Origin: Deltaproteobacteria bacterium
Lineage (GTDB): Bacteria > Myxococcota_A > Polyangia > Polyangiales > Polyangiaceae
DNA: 64,000 bases
Assembly: GCA_003235365.1 (NCBI GenBank)
Contig: QJWJ01000353.1
Location: 1-64,000 of the forward strand
Reading direction: 5' to 3'
In this document: one piece after another, positions 42,931-52,938 of the stretch
Layout: every line of letters starts with the position of its first letter
Numbering within the stretch: position 1 is the first letter of the stretch
Notes under the pieces: generated by a model
Database searches by the model: none
What the model was told of the DNA's origin: nothing
Seen by the model: the letters and a program-made list of their open reading frames with translations, nothing else
Position numbers and translations under genes: made by a program

Positions 42931-45900
42931 TCAGGGCGTCGGGTCGAATTCGCAATAGAACCACAGTGACCAACTGCAACGCAGATCCCAGAGGCCTCCG
43001 GCTCCCATGCCCCCACAATCCTGGTCACCACCGGTGTCATCGGGCTCGTTGTCGCCCGGGTACCAGGGGAACGCGTCGCCTGCGATGGGTATCGCGCTGT
43101 CGAGCCAAACCCAAGAGCCCAAGGGTTCCAGCTCGGGACCGCCGATGTCCCTCATGCCAACCCAAACCCAGGCCTCGTCGAGCAGAGTGTCGAGAACGCT
43201 GACTTGTTGGGTCGTCTGGGGTGTGCCGAGATCGAGCACCGCCAGATCCGCACCGATACCGTAGGCCTGGCAGTGCTTTCGTGCGTTGTCCCAGCTGGCA
43301 AACGCATAATTCAAGGGCCCGGCGCCATCATCGAGGTTACTCGATGACGGGCCGACACCGTTCGCTCCGGCAACGAAAACGCAGCTCGTCGACGACTTCC
43401 AGCTGGCGACGAATTGGTTGGGTGCGTTGCACTGAAGCTCACAGGTGCTCGGGTTGCAGAACGCGACCTCGTCATTGTAGCCGTCGTCGCGCTGAGCGAT
43501 CGACGCGCCGCGAGCTTGCGTGTTCGCGTTGACGAAGTCGGGGTACAGGCCACCATCGACGTCGAAAGCCGCGCCGACATCACACGCCTCGGGAGCCGCT
43601 CCGGCACTCCCTGCTGCCGGATGGTCCCCCTCGGCGGTAACCTCACGCCGGACACCATCGCCACACACGTTCCACTTGCAGGCCGCCGTGCACAAGTCGG
43701 TGTTGATGAGATTGCCGTCATCGCACTCTTCTCCGTTGGCGGTTTGCAGGATCCCGTCTCCGCATTGCGCCGGAACGCAGCGATTCGTACACAGGTCCGT
43801 GTCGACGCTGTTCCCGTCATCACAGCCCTCGGTCTCGGTCAGGCACGTTTCGTCGCCATCGCTCGCCGCTTGCCCGGGGATCAATGGCCTACCGGTTTCA
43901 CACACGCCGTCCCTGTCGTTGTCGACGTCGGCCGCGTGAATGTCTTCGACTAGCACGGAGTCTTCGGCGGCACTACCGCAACTCGATGGACGACAATCGT
44001 TGCTACACGCGTCTGTATCGACGGTATTGCCATCGTCGCAGCCCTCGAACAGACCCTTGATGCCATCGCCACACTTGTTCTCCGTACAGGAGCGCAGGAG
44101 CCCGGTCTCCGCCGGATCGCTCAGGCACCCATCACCCGGGTCGGCGTTTCCGTCGTCACATTCTTCACCCGCCTGAACGACACCGTCTCCGCAAGTCGGT
44201 AACGTGCACTTGTTCGTGCAACCATCGTCGTCGATGGCGTTGCCGTCATCGCATTGTTCGACGCTCACGGCTGTTGCAGTCCCGTCTCCGGCGACGTTGT
44301 GAGTATGGAGCACGCCGTCGCCGCACTTGGCGCTCTGGCAGCTCGTCGGGCACTGGTCGTTCTCGTTGGAGTTGCCGTCGTCGCACGCCTCGAGTGGGTT
44401 GGGGTTGCCCTGGTTCGTCTCAGACGCGTACCGATGACCATCTCCGCACGAATTCCACCTGCAGTTGTCTAGACAGCTGCTCGTCGGGCCGTTGTTGTTG
44501 CCGTCATCACATTCCTCGTCGCCTTCGACGGCCCCGTCACCACAGACAGGATCTGTCGAAACGCAATTGGCATCGCAGTTCGCGGAACCGAGCGGGTCAC
44601 ACTGTTCATTGCCCAAGTCGACGTGACCATCACCACATTCGGCCGCGAGGCACTGCCCTACGCACTTGTCAGTATCGGAGGTGTTGCCGTCATCGCACTC
44701 CTCGACCTGCCCGATCCCGGTGATGCTCACGACCGTTTGGCGCCAGCCATCGTGGCACGTGGCTTCTGCACACGTGCTGAGACAACTGTCGTTGTTGCTG
44801 ACGTTGGCGTCGTCGCACTCTTCGTGACCGGCCCAAATCTCACCGTCGCCGCACGAAGCAGCAACGCACTCCAAAGCCGCGTCACCCGACAGGTTCTTGG
44901 CAAGGCAGTCGTCGGTGTTGACGGTGTTGCCGTCGTCGCACTCCTCGAACTTCTCTTGCTCGATGTTCAACGGTCGATTGTCGCCCACAGTTGCCGCATC
45001 AGCGACATTGCGGTCCTGAAGGTACTGCACCATCCAAGGGCCGGGAGACGGAGTCATTGGTCCGGCGCCATCGGGATCTGAGTAGGGACCGATGTTGTGA
45101 TCGTGAACGCTGCCGTCGGTACACGCGGCATAGACACAACTCGACAAGCACTCGTCGGTCTCGTCCGTATTTGCATCGTCACACTCCTCGAGCGAGTTGG
45201 GGTTGCCGATGTTGGACTCCACGCGATACCAAGCGCCGTCGCCACACCGGTTCCACAAGCAGTAGTGTGTACAGCTATCCGTATCATCGTCGTTGCCGTC
45301 ATCACATTCCTCTCCCGGGTCCAGATTTCCGTCCCCGCACTCAGAAGGAAGGCAAGCGGCACTGCACGAGCTGCCCGGACCGTTGTTTGAACCCAGATCA
45401 CAGAGCTCGACGCCGGCTCGCACGAAACCGTCGCCACAGCTGGCAGCAGTACAGTCGCTCAAGCACGCGTCGGTGTTGCTTGCGTTGCCGTCATCGCACT
45501 CGTCCAAGCCGTTGACGATGCCGTCGCCACAGTCGGGCGCCGTGCAGTTGTTGGTGCACGAGTCGCCGTTGTTCAGGTTGCCATCATCGCATTCCTCGTC
45601 CGTCTGGACGATGCCGTCACCACACTCGCCATGACGGCAGGCATTCGTACACCCGTCGTCGTCCACATCGTTGCCATCGTCACACCCCTCGCCGGGCTGC
45701 ACCAACCCGTCACCACACCTTGCCGCCTCACAGGTATCGGTACAGGTATCCGTGTTGCTAGCGTTGCCGTCGTCACATTCTTCCGATCCCTGCACTACGC
45801 CGTCGCCACAGCGCGCGCCGGCGCAGTTGTTGGAGCAATCGTCGGCGTTGTTGAGATTTCCATCGTCGCACTCTTCGGCGCCTTCGATGATACCGTTGCC

Positions 45901-47067
45901 ACAAGTCGGCTCACCACATAGGGAAGAACAGGCATCCCCATCGGCCGTGTTGCCGTCATCACATTGTTCGTTGTTTCCGACTTGAACGTAGCCATCACCA
46001 CAACGCGCCAACATGCAGCCTACGGTACACGTGTCCGTGTTCGAGCCGTTGCCATCGTCGCACTCCTCTTCGCCGGAACGAACCCCATCGCCGCAGCGCG
46101 AGATCAGGCAAGTGTTGATGCAATCGTCGCCGTTGTCGAGATTGCCGTCGTCGCACTCCTCTCCTGGCTGGACAATCCCGTCTCCACATTCGCCACTGCC
46201 AGCGCAGCGGACGCACTCATCATCGTCGAGATCGTTGCCGTCGTCACAAGCTTCGCCCGGTTGTACGTAGCCGTCTCCGCACGCCGCGTTCTTGCACTCG
46301 TTCGTGCAAGTGTCGGTGTTGACAGTGTTGCCGTCGTCGCACTCTTCATCATCGGAGCGAATCCCGTCGCCGCACTTCGCGTCGAGGCAGGTCGACAGAC
46401 AGTCATCGCGATCGTTGATGTTCCCGTCGTCGCATTCCTCCGGTGCCTGAACGACACCGTCACCGCAAGTTGGTACGGCACACTCGTTCGTGCACTCGTC
46501 GTCGTCGACGGTGTTGCCGTCGTCGCACCCTTCGCCGGCTGACTTGATGCCATCGCCGCAGCGCTCGGTTTTGCACTCGTTCGTGCATTCGTCGCCATTG
46601 GTGGAGTTGGCATCATCGCACTCCTCAACACCGTCCTGCGTGTATCCGTCACCGCACACGGCGTCCAGGCAGCGGTTCGTGCAAGCATCGGTATTCTCCT
46701 CGTTGCCGTCGTCGCATTCTTCGTCACCTTCACGAACGCCGTTGCCACAGGTGCCGGCGGCGCAATCGTTGTTGCAGTCGTCATCATCATCGTCGTTGCC
46801 GTCGTCACAGGCCTCACCCGCTTGACGCACGCCGTCACCACACCTCGGCGTCGTACAAGCGTTGGTGCACTCGTCGTTGTCGACGTCGTTGCCGTCATCG
46901 CAGTCTTCTTCGGCGTCCTTGTTCCCGTCACCACATCGCCCAGAACCGGCATCGCCATCTCCAGTCGAACCATCGGAGTTTCCGTCGTCCCCACAAGCGA
47001 CCAAGCCGACAGCCAACAATGCCGTGGCAACGAGAAGTCTACCTAACCCATGCTCTTGTTTTTTCAT
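42931..47067 (-). CDS. Giant DUF4215 Cys/Asp-rich repeat lipoprotein with C-type-lectin-like tip
   Basis: A 1378-residue lipoprotein (signal ending [20 protein letters not shown]). Roughly 25-30 tandem repeats of ~35 residues share [27 protein letters not shown], the DUF4215 motif expanded in myxobacteria. The dense Asp/Asn pattern suggests calcium binding and paired Cys a disulfide-stabilised rod. The last ~150 residues ([41 protein letters not shown]) have the layout of a C-type-lectin-like domain, including WIG-like WVWVGM and the final Cys pair. This suggests a long stalk holding a ligand-binding head on the cell surface. The repetitive codons create long spurious ORFs on the opposite strand. 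Confidence 0.92.
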   Translation of the reverse strand: MKKQEHGLGRLLVATALLAVGLVACGDDGNSDGSTGDGDAGSGRCGDGNKDAEEDCDDGNDVDNDECTNACTTPRCGDGVRQAGEACDDGNDDDDDDCNNDCAAGTCGNGVREGDEECDDGNEENTDACTNRCLDAVCGDGYTQDGVEECDDANSTNGDECTNECKTERCGDGIKSAGEGCDDGNTVDDDECTNECAVPTCGDGVVQAPEECDDGNINDRDDCLSTCLDAKCGDGIRSDDEECDDGNTVNTDTCTNECKNAACGDGYVQPGEACDDGNDLDDDECVRCAGSGECGDGIVQPGEECDDGNLDNGDDCINTCLISRCGDGVRSGEEECDDGNGSNTDTCTVGCMLARCGDGYVQVGNNEQCDDGNTADGDACSSLCGEPTCGNGIIEGAEECDDGNLNNADDCSNNCAGARCGDGVVQGSEECDDGNASNTDTCTDTCEAARCGDGLVQPGEGCDDGNDVDDDGCTNACRHGECGDGIVQTDEECDDGNLNNGDSCTNNCTAPDCGDGIVNGLDECDDGNASNTDACLSDCTAASCGDGFVRAGVELCDLGSNNGPGSSCSAACLPSECGDGNLDPGEECDDGNDDDTDSCTHYCLWNRCGDGAWYRVESNIGNPNSLEECDDANTDETDECLSSCVYAACTDGSVHDHNIGPYSDPDGAGPMTPSPGPWMVQYLQDRNVADAATVGDNRPLNIEQEKFEECDDGNTVNTDDCLAKNLSGDAALECVAASCGDGEIWAGHEECDDANVSNNDSCLSTCAEATCHDGWRQTVVSITGIGQVEECDDGNTSDTDKCVGQCLAAECGDGHVDLGNEQCDPLGSANCDANCVSTDPVCGDGAVEGDEECDDGNNNGPTSSCLDNCRWNSCGDGHRYASETNQGNPNPLEACDDGNSNENDQCPTSCQSAKCGDGVLHTHNVAGDGTATAVSVEQCDDGNAIDDDGCTNKCTLPTCGDGVVQAGEECDDGNADPGDGCLSDPAETGLLRSCTENKCGDGIKGLFEGCDDGNTVDTDACSNDCRPSSCGSAAEDSVLVEDIHAADVDNDRDGVCETGRPLIPGQAASDGDETCLTETEGCDDGNSVDTDLCTNRCVPAQCGDGILQTANGEECDDGNLINTDLCTAACKWNVCGDGVRREVTAEGDHPAAGSAGAAPEACDVGAAFDVDGGLYPDFVNANTQARGASIAQRDDGYNDEVAFCNPSTCELQCNAPNQFVASWKSSTSCVFVAGANGVGPSSSNLDDGAGPLNYAFASWDNARKHCQAYGIGADLAVLDLGTPQTTQQVSVLDTLLDEAWVWVGMRDIGGPELEPLGSWVWLDSAIPIAGDAFPWYPGDNEPDDTGGDQDCGGMGAGGLWDLRCSWSLWFYCEFDPTP

Positions 47068-47800
47068 TGCTTCGTATCCTCTTCCCGCGACCCGACCAAG
47101 CGTTCAAATTCACCGCTATAAGCTAACGGAACAAACCGCCGCCGCGCGCCAAACTCCCCCCGCGCCGCACACCGAATACCACAGGTCCGGAGTGATGGGC
47201 AGTCTACTGATCTCCGCAGTTCGATGAACCGATCATCCACCCGGCCCCAGACGAGGACCAGAAACCAGAGAAGAACGAACATGACGCGACCGTGATCTCA
47301 ACGCCTCAACGGGCTACAGCCTCCCCACAGCAATCAACGTGCCACGCACGTTGACCTACCCGTGGCCTGGGCTCGTTGCTCGACTGACGTGTCTTCCGCC
47401 GGACCCTGCACACCCCACCGGCTACGCTCTTGCGCATCTGTGCAGGGAGGTGCACACGTCGTGAGCTGCATTCGAGCCGACGCGCATCTTCAGTGACCGG
47501 TGCGCGGGTCATTGATTGCGGCCATGGATGCGAATGACCGTTTCGGGGCCAAGCCCAACGCGACCCGCCAATCACCCCAGGCGCGGGCATCGACCTCCGG
47601 AGCCGGTTGCTGCGGCAGTCCGCGAAACGCCGCGCCAACCTCCGACGGGAGTCAACGCTAGCCCCCGAACGTCGTGCGTTGGCACCGGTGGTGGAAACGC
47701 TGGGCGCGCGACCTCGACCGATGCAGAACGCGAGTCGCCTCAGCCGTGAGCGCACGGACGGACCGTCGGGTTCCGCTTGCCGCGTTGCCGGCGATCAGGG
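47068..47800. other. Long divergent intergenic region upstream of the exosortase-protease gene
   Basis: About 730 nt between the DUF4215 lipoprotein (minus) and the exosortase-protease (plus). ORF 47306..47755 (minus) is Arg-rich noise without an RBS or motif. I cannot identify promoters; the length suggests regulatory content or a decayed gene. Confidence 0.45.
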
Positions 47801-49498
47801 ATGTTGCAGGGCGTGAGCGAGACGATCGCCGGTGAGTCGCCGACCTCGGGTCCTTCAGACGAGCATGCTGCTCGCGCTTCCAGTTCGGACGCGAAAGGTG
47901 CCGAACGCGTCACCAAGCCGACCAAGATGAGCCGGCGGCTAGCCATCGCCGGCGCAGTCCTGCTCATCGAGTATCTGGCGATATCCTACACTTTCGACGC
48001 CTACGGTGTCGGTCAGCGGGGTGGGGTTTGGTCGGTGCTCGGTCAGGTGGGGCAGCTCGGGTCGCTCCTGGTGGTGGCCACCACGGCGTTCCTTCTCGTT
48101 CCATCAGATCGAAGGGGGTTGACAGCAGGAGCGAAGGCGGCGCGGCCGAGCATCGGGATCCTGGCGCTTCACGCAGTACTCGCAGGGGCGTTCGTAGCCG
48201 CCACCTACTTGGCCTTCGGCACGACCGAAGCACCCGCCGGACCAGCTTTGGCCTGGATGCTGGGATGGGCAATGCTGGGAGCGGCCACCGCAACATCGTT
48301 GTTCGTGGGGGTATTGGGCCAATGGCGCTGGCTGCTGAAGACACTGGGCCGAGCAGTTGCCGCGGGCGGAGTCCTGGGCCTGGTCGCATGGCTCGCCGGT
48401 TCACTGTCCACCGAATTGTGGGCACCCCTATCCCGGATGACGTTCCACGCCGTCGCGGCACTGCTACGACTGATGGCTTTCGAGTTGTACGTCGACCTGC
48501 CCAACGTCGTACTGGGCTTGGAGGGGTTCGCGGTCAGCGTGTCCCCGGCGTGCAGCGGCTTCGAAGGGATCGGTCTGTTCGTCGCACTGATGTCCGGTTT
48601 CATCTACCGTTTTCGTGCAACCCTTCGCTTCCCCAACGTGCTGTTGCTGCTGCCTGTCGGAATGGTCGCGGTTTGGTTTGGCAACGTGCTGCGCATCGCA
48701 GCCTTGATGATCGTCGGTGCGCGGGTCGATGCCCAAATGGCAATCGGCAGCTTTCACTCGAAAGCCGGCTGGGTGTTCTTCTGCGCCATTACGCTCGGTA
48801 TCGCCGCCGTAGGCAGGTCGTTGCCCTTCTTCAAGCGCGACGAGGTCAAGCAGACCGATTCCGACGACTTCGAGAATCCGACTGCACCGCTACTCCTGCC
48901 GGTGCTCACTTGGATCGGGGTCGGCTTGATCACGTCGATGTTCAGCACTGGGCACGATCCGCTGTACGGCGTTCGTGTCGTCATCACCGGCGCCGTATTG
49001 TGGTCATTCCGCGCGCGCTACGCCGAACTGTGGCAGAAGCCGTCGGCGTTGGCCTGGGTCGTCGGTGCCGCCGTTGGCGTGCTGTGGCTCGTCCTCCCCC
49101 TATCCGGCGTCACCAACGAGCCGGTTGCCGCACCAGGCGACGAGAGTTGGTCGTCGCTGCAGTACGTGTCCTGGGTCGGATTTCGAGTCGTAGGCGCGGT
49201 ATTGGTCATCCCGTTGTGCGAGGAACTGGCGTTTCGGGGATATCTGACTCGCTTCCTATCGAACCGCGAATTCTGGCTGGTTCCGTATCAGAGTCTGACG
49301 GCGCTCGGGGTTCTCGGCTCGTCGCTGGCTTTTGGGCTCGTCCACGACCGATGGTTGTTGGCCTCGGTAACCGGGGTCGTCTACGCCATCCTACTCAGAT
49401 ACTCCGGGCGTCTGATGGACGCCGTCGTCGCACACGCGGCAAGCAACCTGGTAATCGCCATCTGGGTCTTGGCGACAAGCAATTGGCAACACTGGTGA
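47801..49498 (+). CDS. Exosortase E/CPBP protease fusion (VPEID/VPEL-CTERM type)
   Basis: The start is uncertain (ATG 47801 chosen; GTG 47813 and TTG 47777 are possible). The N-terminal ~330 residues are an integral-membrane exosortase with the catalytic Cys in SVSPACSGFEG, Arg in GNVLRIAA and His in IGSFHSKAGW. The C-terminal ~200 residues are a CPBP (CAAX-type) intramembrane metalloprotease: CEELAFRGY, FGLVHDRW and HAASNL carry the Glu-Glu/Arg, His and His/Asn motifs. This fusion matches the exosortase E/protease class, which processes proteins with VPEID-like tails. Substrates here are most likely the two VPEL-CTERM proteins in the window. A paralogous exosortase without the protease lies tail to tail 5 nt away. 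Confidence 0.93.
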   Translation: MLQGVSETIAGESPTSGPSDEHAARASSSDAKGAERVTKPTKMSRRLAIAGAVLLIEYLAISYTFDAYGVGQRGGVWSVLGQVGQLGSLLVVATTAFLLVPSDRRGLTAGAKAARPSIGILALHAVLAGAFVAATYLAFGTTEAPAGPALAWMLGWAMLGAATATSLFVGVLGQWRWLLKTLGRAVAAGGVLGLVAWLAGSLSTELWAPLSRMTFHAVAALLRLMAFELYVDLPNVVLGLEGFAVSVSPACSGFEGIGLFVALMSGFIYRFRATLRFPNVLLLLPVGMVAVWFGNVLRIAALMIVGARVDAQMAIGSFHSKAGWVFFCAITLGIAAVGRSLPFFKRDEVKQTDSDDFENPTAPLLLPVLTWIGVGLITSMFSTGHDPLYGVRVVITGAVLWSFRARYAELWQKPSALAWVVGAAVGVLWLVLPLSGVTNEPVAAPGDESWSSLQYVSWVGFRVVGAVLVIPLCEELAFRGYLTRFLSNREFWLVPYQSLTALGVLGSSLAFGLVHDRWLLASVTGVVYAILLRYSGRLMDAVVAHAASNLVIAIWVLATSNWQHW

Positions 49499-49503
49499 TC
49501 GCT

Positions 49504-50544
49504 TCACCCATCAGGCGCGCCTGACGTCAATGGTTGCCTCGTCCACTTCCGGGTCACGGCAACAACCCCCAGCGCAACGCTCGCCGACAACAGCCAGCTC
49601 GCTTTGGAATGAAAGCTGGCTACCGCTGCACTTGGCCCGAACCAGTCGCCGACGAGACTCAGCAGAACGAAACGGACCACGTTCGCAAGCCATACCGCCA
49701 ATACCCCCATGGGCACTGCAGCCAGCGCCTTGGGAAAGTCCAGCTCGCGCCTGAAGCGAACCAGGTACGCGGCAATGATTGCGATCGCAACTCCAAAGCC
49801 TTCGTAGCCGCTGCACCCCGGCGAAATCACCATCGTCCAGCTGTCGGCGTGAAGCAGGTACCGGCTGGACACCGACGCCGCCTCAACCGAGATCAGTCGG
49901 AGCAGTAGCGTCACTGGGGTTAGTGTGAATCGCGCACCCACGTACCAAGTCGATGCGCTGACGAGGCCGGCAACCCACGCGAGTAGACTCGGCGGCCCAA
50001 CCACAGCCAAGTCCCGGTGCAGCACGCGAAGCCACCTGGTGCCACCGAGTATGCCGAGAAGCGAGCTGGCCGCGGTCAACAGCACCAGAAACGTCCAACC
50101 GAGCAGACACAGCGCGGCAGGCACGGGTGGGGCGTTCCGAGATCCAAAGATGACCTCGGTGGCGTACAGCAGCGCCGCGTACGCGATCGCGTGAAGCGCC
50201 AACCATGGCAGGCGACTGACAGACCGCCCTCCACCCCCAAGAGAAGCCGCCACTCGGGAAGAGCCGCCTTGGCATACGCCCAAGGGCGCAAGACGGAAGA
50301 GCGCAAACCACACCGCCGCCGTAGTGATTATCAACGGCGCGACGTAGCCGACTTCGCCAGCAACTCGCCAAATACCACCGCGTTCCAGAACGCTGTGCGC
50401 ATCGACGCGGTGTGACAGCACGACGTACTCGCCGAGAAGAACAGACGCGGCGCCAATCAGCAAGCGACCGCGGTTCGCGCCCGGTGATGCAATCCGCTCG
50501 CGCTGGCTGAGGGGGTTCGAAGACGGCAAGGGCGCTGGTAGCAT
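49504..50544 (-). CDS. Stand-alone exosortase, paralogue of the neighbouring exosortase-protease
   Basis: A 346-residue membrane protein with RBS TAGGTGAG. The catalytic triad is intact: Cys in VISPGCSGYEG, Arg in ANVVRFVLL, His in VASFHSKASW. Its N-terminus (LLGEYVVLSHRVDAHSVLERGGIWRVAGEVG) aligns with that of the exosortase-protease (LLIEYLAISYTFDAYGVGQRGGVWSVLGQVG), so the pair arose by duplication. This one lacks the CPBP domain. It is co-directional with the upstream VPEL-CTERM substrate and PrsT-like TPR genes (206-nt gap), suggesting an operon substrate-TPR-exosortase. A 14-bp palindrome TCAGGCGCGCCTGA lies at its 3' end. Confidence 0.92.
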   Translation of the reverse strand: MLPAPLPSSNPLSQRERIASPGANRGRLLIGAASVLLGEYVVLSHRVDAHSVLERGGIWRVAGEVGYVAPLIITTAAVWFALFRLAPLGVCQGGSSRVAASLGGGGRSVSRLPWLALHAIAYAALLYATEVIFGSRNAPPVPAALCLLGWTFLVLLTAASSLLGILGGTRWLRVLHRDLAVVGPPSLLAWVAGLVSASTWYVGARFTLTPVTLLLRLISVEAASVSSRYLLHADSWTMVISPGCSGYEGFGVAIAIIAAYLVRFRRELDFPKALAAVPMGVLAVWLANVVRFVLLSLVGDWFGPSAAVASFHSKASWLLSASVALGVVAVTRKWTRQPLTSGAPDG

Positions 50545-50750
50545 AGCTCACCTAGCCCTTCGCCGTGGCCACAACGGGCGCACGACAACTCCCCCGCGTC
50601 CGCCGGTCGGACTCCTCGGGCACGCCGAAGCCCACTCCCGCCGCGGAACGTCGTTCAACTATGAACCACTCGATGGCAGCGACGGCAGATCGGCAGCGAC
50701 CACCACCCGCGAGGTGGTGCACTGCGCCCCCGCATCGCCACCGTCCAAAG

Positions 50751-52904
50751 TCACGGCGCGGTCGTGTTACCGGGGTTCCCCGACGACTTCGCGCCGTTGC
50801 GCAACTGCGCCAACAGCGCCGTCGCAACAGAACGCTCGGAGAACTCCTTCTGCAGCAACGAGCTCTCGAGCTCCTTGATGGCGTCACCAGGCCGGCCCGC
50901 CGCGATGAGAACGCGCGCGTAGCGCAGGTACCCGTCTCCTGTTCTCAAGCGGCGGCTACTTTGGCGCAACAAGTCGAGGCTCTCCTCGAGGTTCTTCTTG
51001 TCGCCCGTCTGCGCGAGTGCCCAACCCAGCGTATCTTGAGCGGCTGGATTGTCGGGAGCGGCCGCGAGTGTTTTTCGTGCCAACGTCACGGCTTGTCCTG
51101 GCTTCTGCAACGGTCCGGCGAAAAGCATCGCAAGATTGTTCAAAGCGATGACGGAATTCGGTTCGACGTCCAGAACGCGTTCGTAGGCTACGCGTGCCTG
51201 TTCCGGATTGTCGGCTCGGCTTTCGAGGGCCCCTAACTTGACCAGCACGAGAGTATTGTATGGAGAACCTTCTAGCAGCGTCCGCAACGACGCTATCGCG
51301 TCCTGCAAACGCCCCTGGTGTTCTTGCGTCGCGGACAGCTCTGCCCAGCTCTGATTGTCCTTCGGATTGTCCGCGACGACCTTCTTGTAGACGCGCTCCG
51401 CATCGGCGTGGCGACCGTGACGCACGTAGAGCTTTGCCTCGAGTCGATCCAGCGACGCTTGAACAGCTCGAGCTCGGAGCTTCTCGATCATCGCGAGCCC
51501 TGCAGCCAACCCACCCGACCGATCAGCGCCCTTGACCAACGCTGCCGCAAGAGCGGTGCTGGAGGGCTCTCGTTCCAAAGCGTCGAGAAGCACTTTCGAC
51601 GCTTCCGCTCTGCGCCCGGCTTTCTCGTGCACCTTCGCTAACATCAAGATGGAACGCGCCGACTTTTCACTCGCCGCGACATACTCGCGGGCAGCAGCGT
51701 CAACCTTGGACTGATCACCCTTCAAGGCCAAAGCAGCGATACGGATTTCGTGCAGTTGCTCGAGATTGCCTTTGTCGTTCAGGAAGGGCTGGACCAATTC
51801 CAACGCTTCATCGGGCTTCTCAAGTGATACGAGCAAACTCGCCAACACGATCTTGGCTGGTTTGAATTCGGGCGCCTCTTTGAGCAAGTCCTTGGTCAGG
51901 CGCAACGCATCTTGGTAGCGGCGCGCCTTGAGGAGTCTGCCGATCGCGTTCATTGCGACCTCGAGCTTCTTCCCCTTTTCCGCGTCGCGAGGAAGCGCGT
52001 CGAGAGCCTTCTTTGCCGCTGCCGCGCTCTGGCGCGCGGAACTCTGGCGCTCGAACAACCGGGCCTGAAGCAGAAGCGCATCGGGATCCGCAGCGAACTC
52101 GGTGCGCAACTTGCCGATCGCCACCTGAGCCAACGTCAAGTGACCGAGACTCAGAGCCACGTTCGCAAGCTCACCGTGAATGTAGTCGGGCGCGTTGTTG
52201 TCCGCAGAAGCTCGCGTGAGGAGCCACTCGGCGTAGCGTTGGGCGCCCAACTTCAGGTAGGCGTGAGAAAGCGCAAGCGCCATCTGAGGGCTCAGCGAAC
52301 GACTCTCGGCGGCATCGCGCAATACGGCCTCTGCGGCAGCAGTGCCTTCCGTGAGCTCGGCGAGGCGCGCCTTGGCGCAAGCGTATTCCGAACTCGCCCG
52401 TACCTGGTTGTACTCCGGCCCGTTCATCCGCGCGAGCGCTACCTGTCCCCGTTTGGCGTCGGCTGGAGAGGCCACCAGCGCCGGCAACAAGAGAATGCTC
52501 GGAACATGGGGTGGTGTGTGACCGAGCGTCGCCGCGACGTCGGCACGAGCCTCGTCAAAACGACCCGCGTCGATGTGGATCCGCGCCAGGGCGAGGCGCG
52601 CCTCCAACCGCGTAGGTGCCTGCTCGATCACCTCGGCGAGTAGCTTTTCCGCTTCGTCGATGCGCTGCAACTGCTCGAGTGCCGCAGCTTTGCCGAGCTT
52701 CACGGCGATCGAGTCAGCCCCCTCGGCTTCTGCGAGTTCGTACTGCTCCAAAGCCTGTGTGGGCTCAGTACCTAGCAACTCTTTTCCGCGCTGTAGGCGG
52801 TCGGCGCCGTCCTTGCGCCGCTCACAGCCTACCAACAACGAGAAAACGCACGTGGCCACGAGGAACACGTGCGTTGTTTTTCGGGCGCTGTCGTACACAA
52901 CCAT
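50751..52904 (-). CDS. PrsT-like TPR-repeat lipoprotein of the exosortase locus
   Basis: A 717-residue protein with signal FLVATCVFSLLVGC (lipobox LVGC) and TPR repeats throughout (e.g. EAEKLLAEVIEQAPTRLEARLALARI). The C-terminal block SVIALNNLAMLFAGPLQKPGQAV...QDTLGWALAQTGDKKNL parallels that of the TPR lipoprotein at 7676-9784 and of PrsT from PEP-CTERM systems. The gap to the upstream VPEL-CTERM gene is 34 nt, and an exosortase gene follows, so the three form a probable operon. It is likely an envelope-tethered helper for substrate delivery or for a surface polymer. Confidence 0.88.
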   Translation of the reverse strand: MVVYDSARKTTHVFLVATCVFSLLVGCERRKDGADRLQRGKELLGTEPTQALEQYELAEAEGADSIAVKLGKAAALEQLQRIDEAEKLLAEVIEQAPTRLEARLALARIHIDAGRFDEARADVAATLGHTPPHVPSILLLPALVASPADAKRGQVALARMNGPEYNQVRASSEYACAKARLAELTEGTAAAEAVLRDAAESRSLSPQMALALSHAYLKLGAQRYAEWLLTRASADNNAPDYIHGELANVALSLGHLTLAQVAIGKLRTEFAADPDALLLQARLFERQSSARQSAAAAKKALDALPRDAEKGKKLEVAMNAIGRLLKARRYQDALRLTKDLLKEAPEFKPAKIVLASLLVSLEKPDEALELVQPFLNDKGNLEQLHEIRIAALALKGDQSKVDAAAREYVAASEKSARSILMLAKVHEKAGRRAEASKVLLDALEREPSSTALAAALVKGADRSGGLAAGLAMIEKLRARAVQASLDRLEAKLYVRHGRHADAERVYKKVVADNPKDNQSWAELSATQEHQGRLQDAIASLRTLLEGSPYNTLVLVKLGALESRADNPEQARVAYERVLDVEPNSVIALNNLAMLFAGPLQKPGQAVTLARKTLAAAPDNPAAQDTLGWALAQTGDKKNLEESLDLLRQSSRRLRTGDGYLRYARVLIAAGRPGDAIKELESSLLQKEFSERSVATALLAQLRNGAKSSGNPGNTTAP

Positions 52905-52938
52905 GCTCGAGAGCGACGCCGAGATGACGGACCCGCGC

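Noticed and set aside
43007-46842. Many plus-strand ORFs of 70-190 aa opposite the DUF4215 gene
   Set aside because: They mirror the repetitive GA(T/C)GGCAA(T/C) codons of the minus-strand gene, giving Val/Ala/Ser-rich low-complexity products without RBS.
47306-47755. 149-aa minus-strand ORF in the gap before the exosortase-protease
   Set aside because: Arg-rich composition, no RBS, no domain; overlapping ORFs exist on the other strand.
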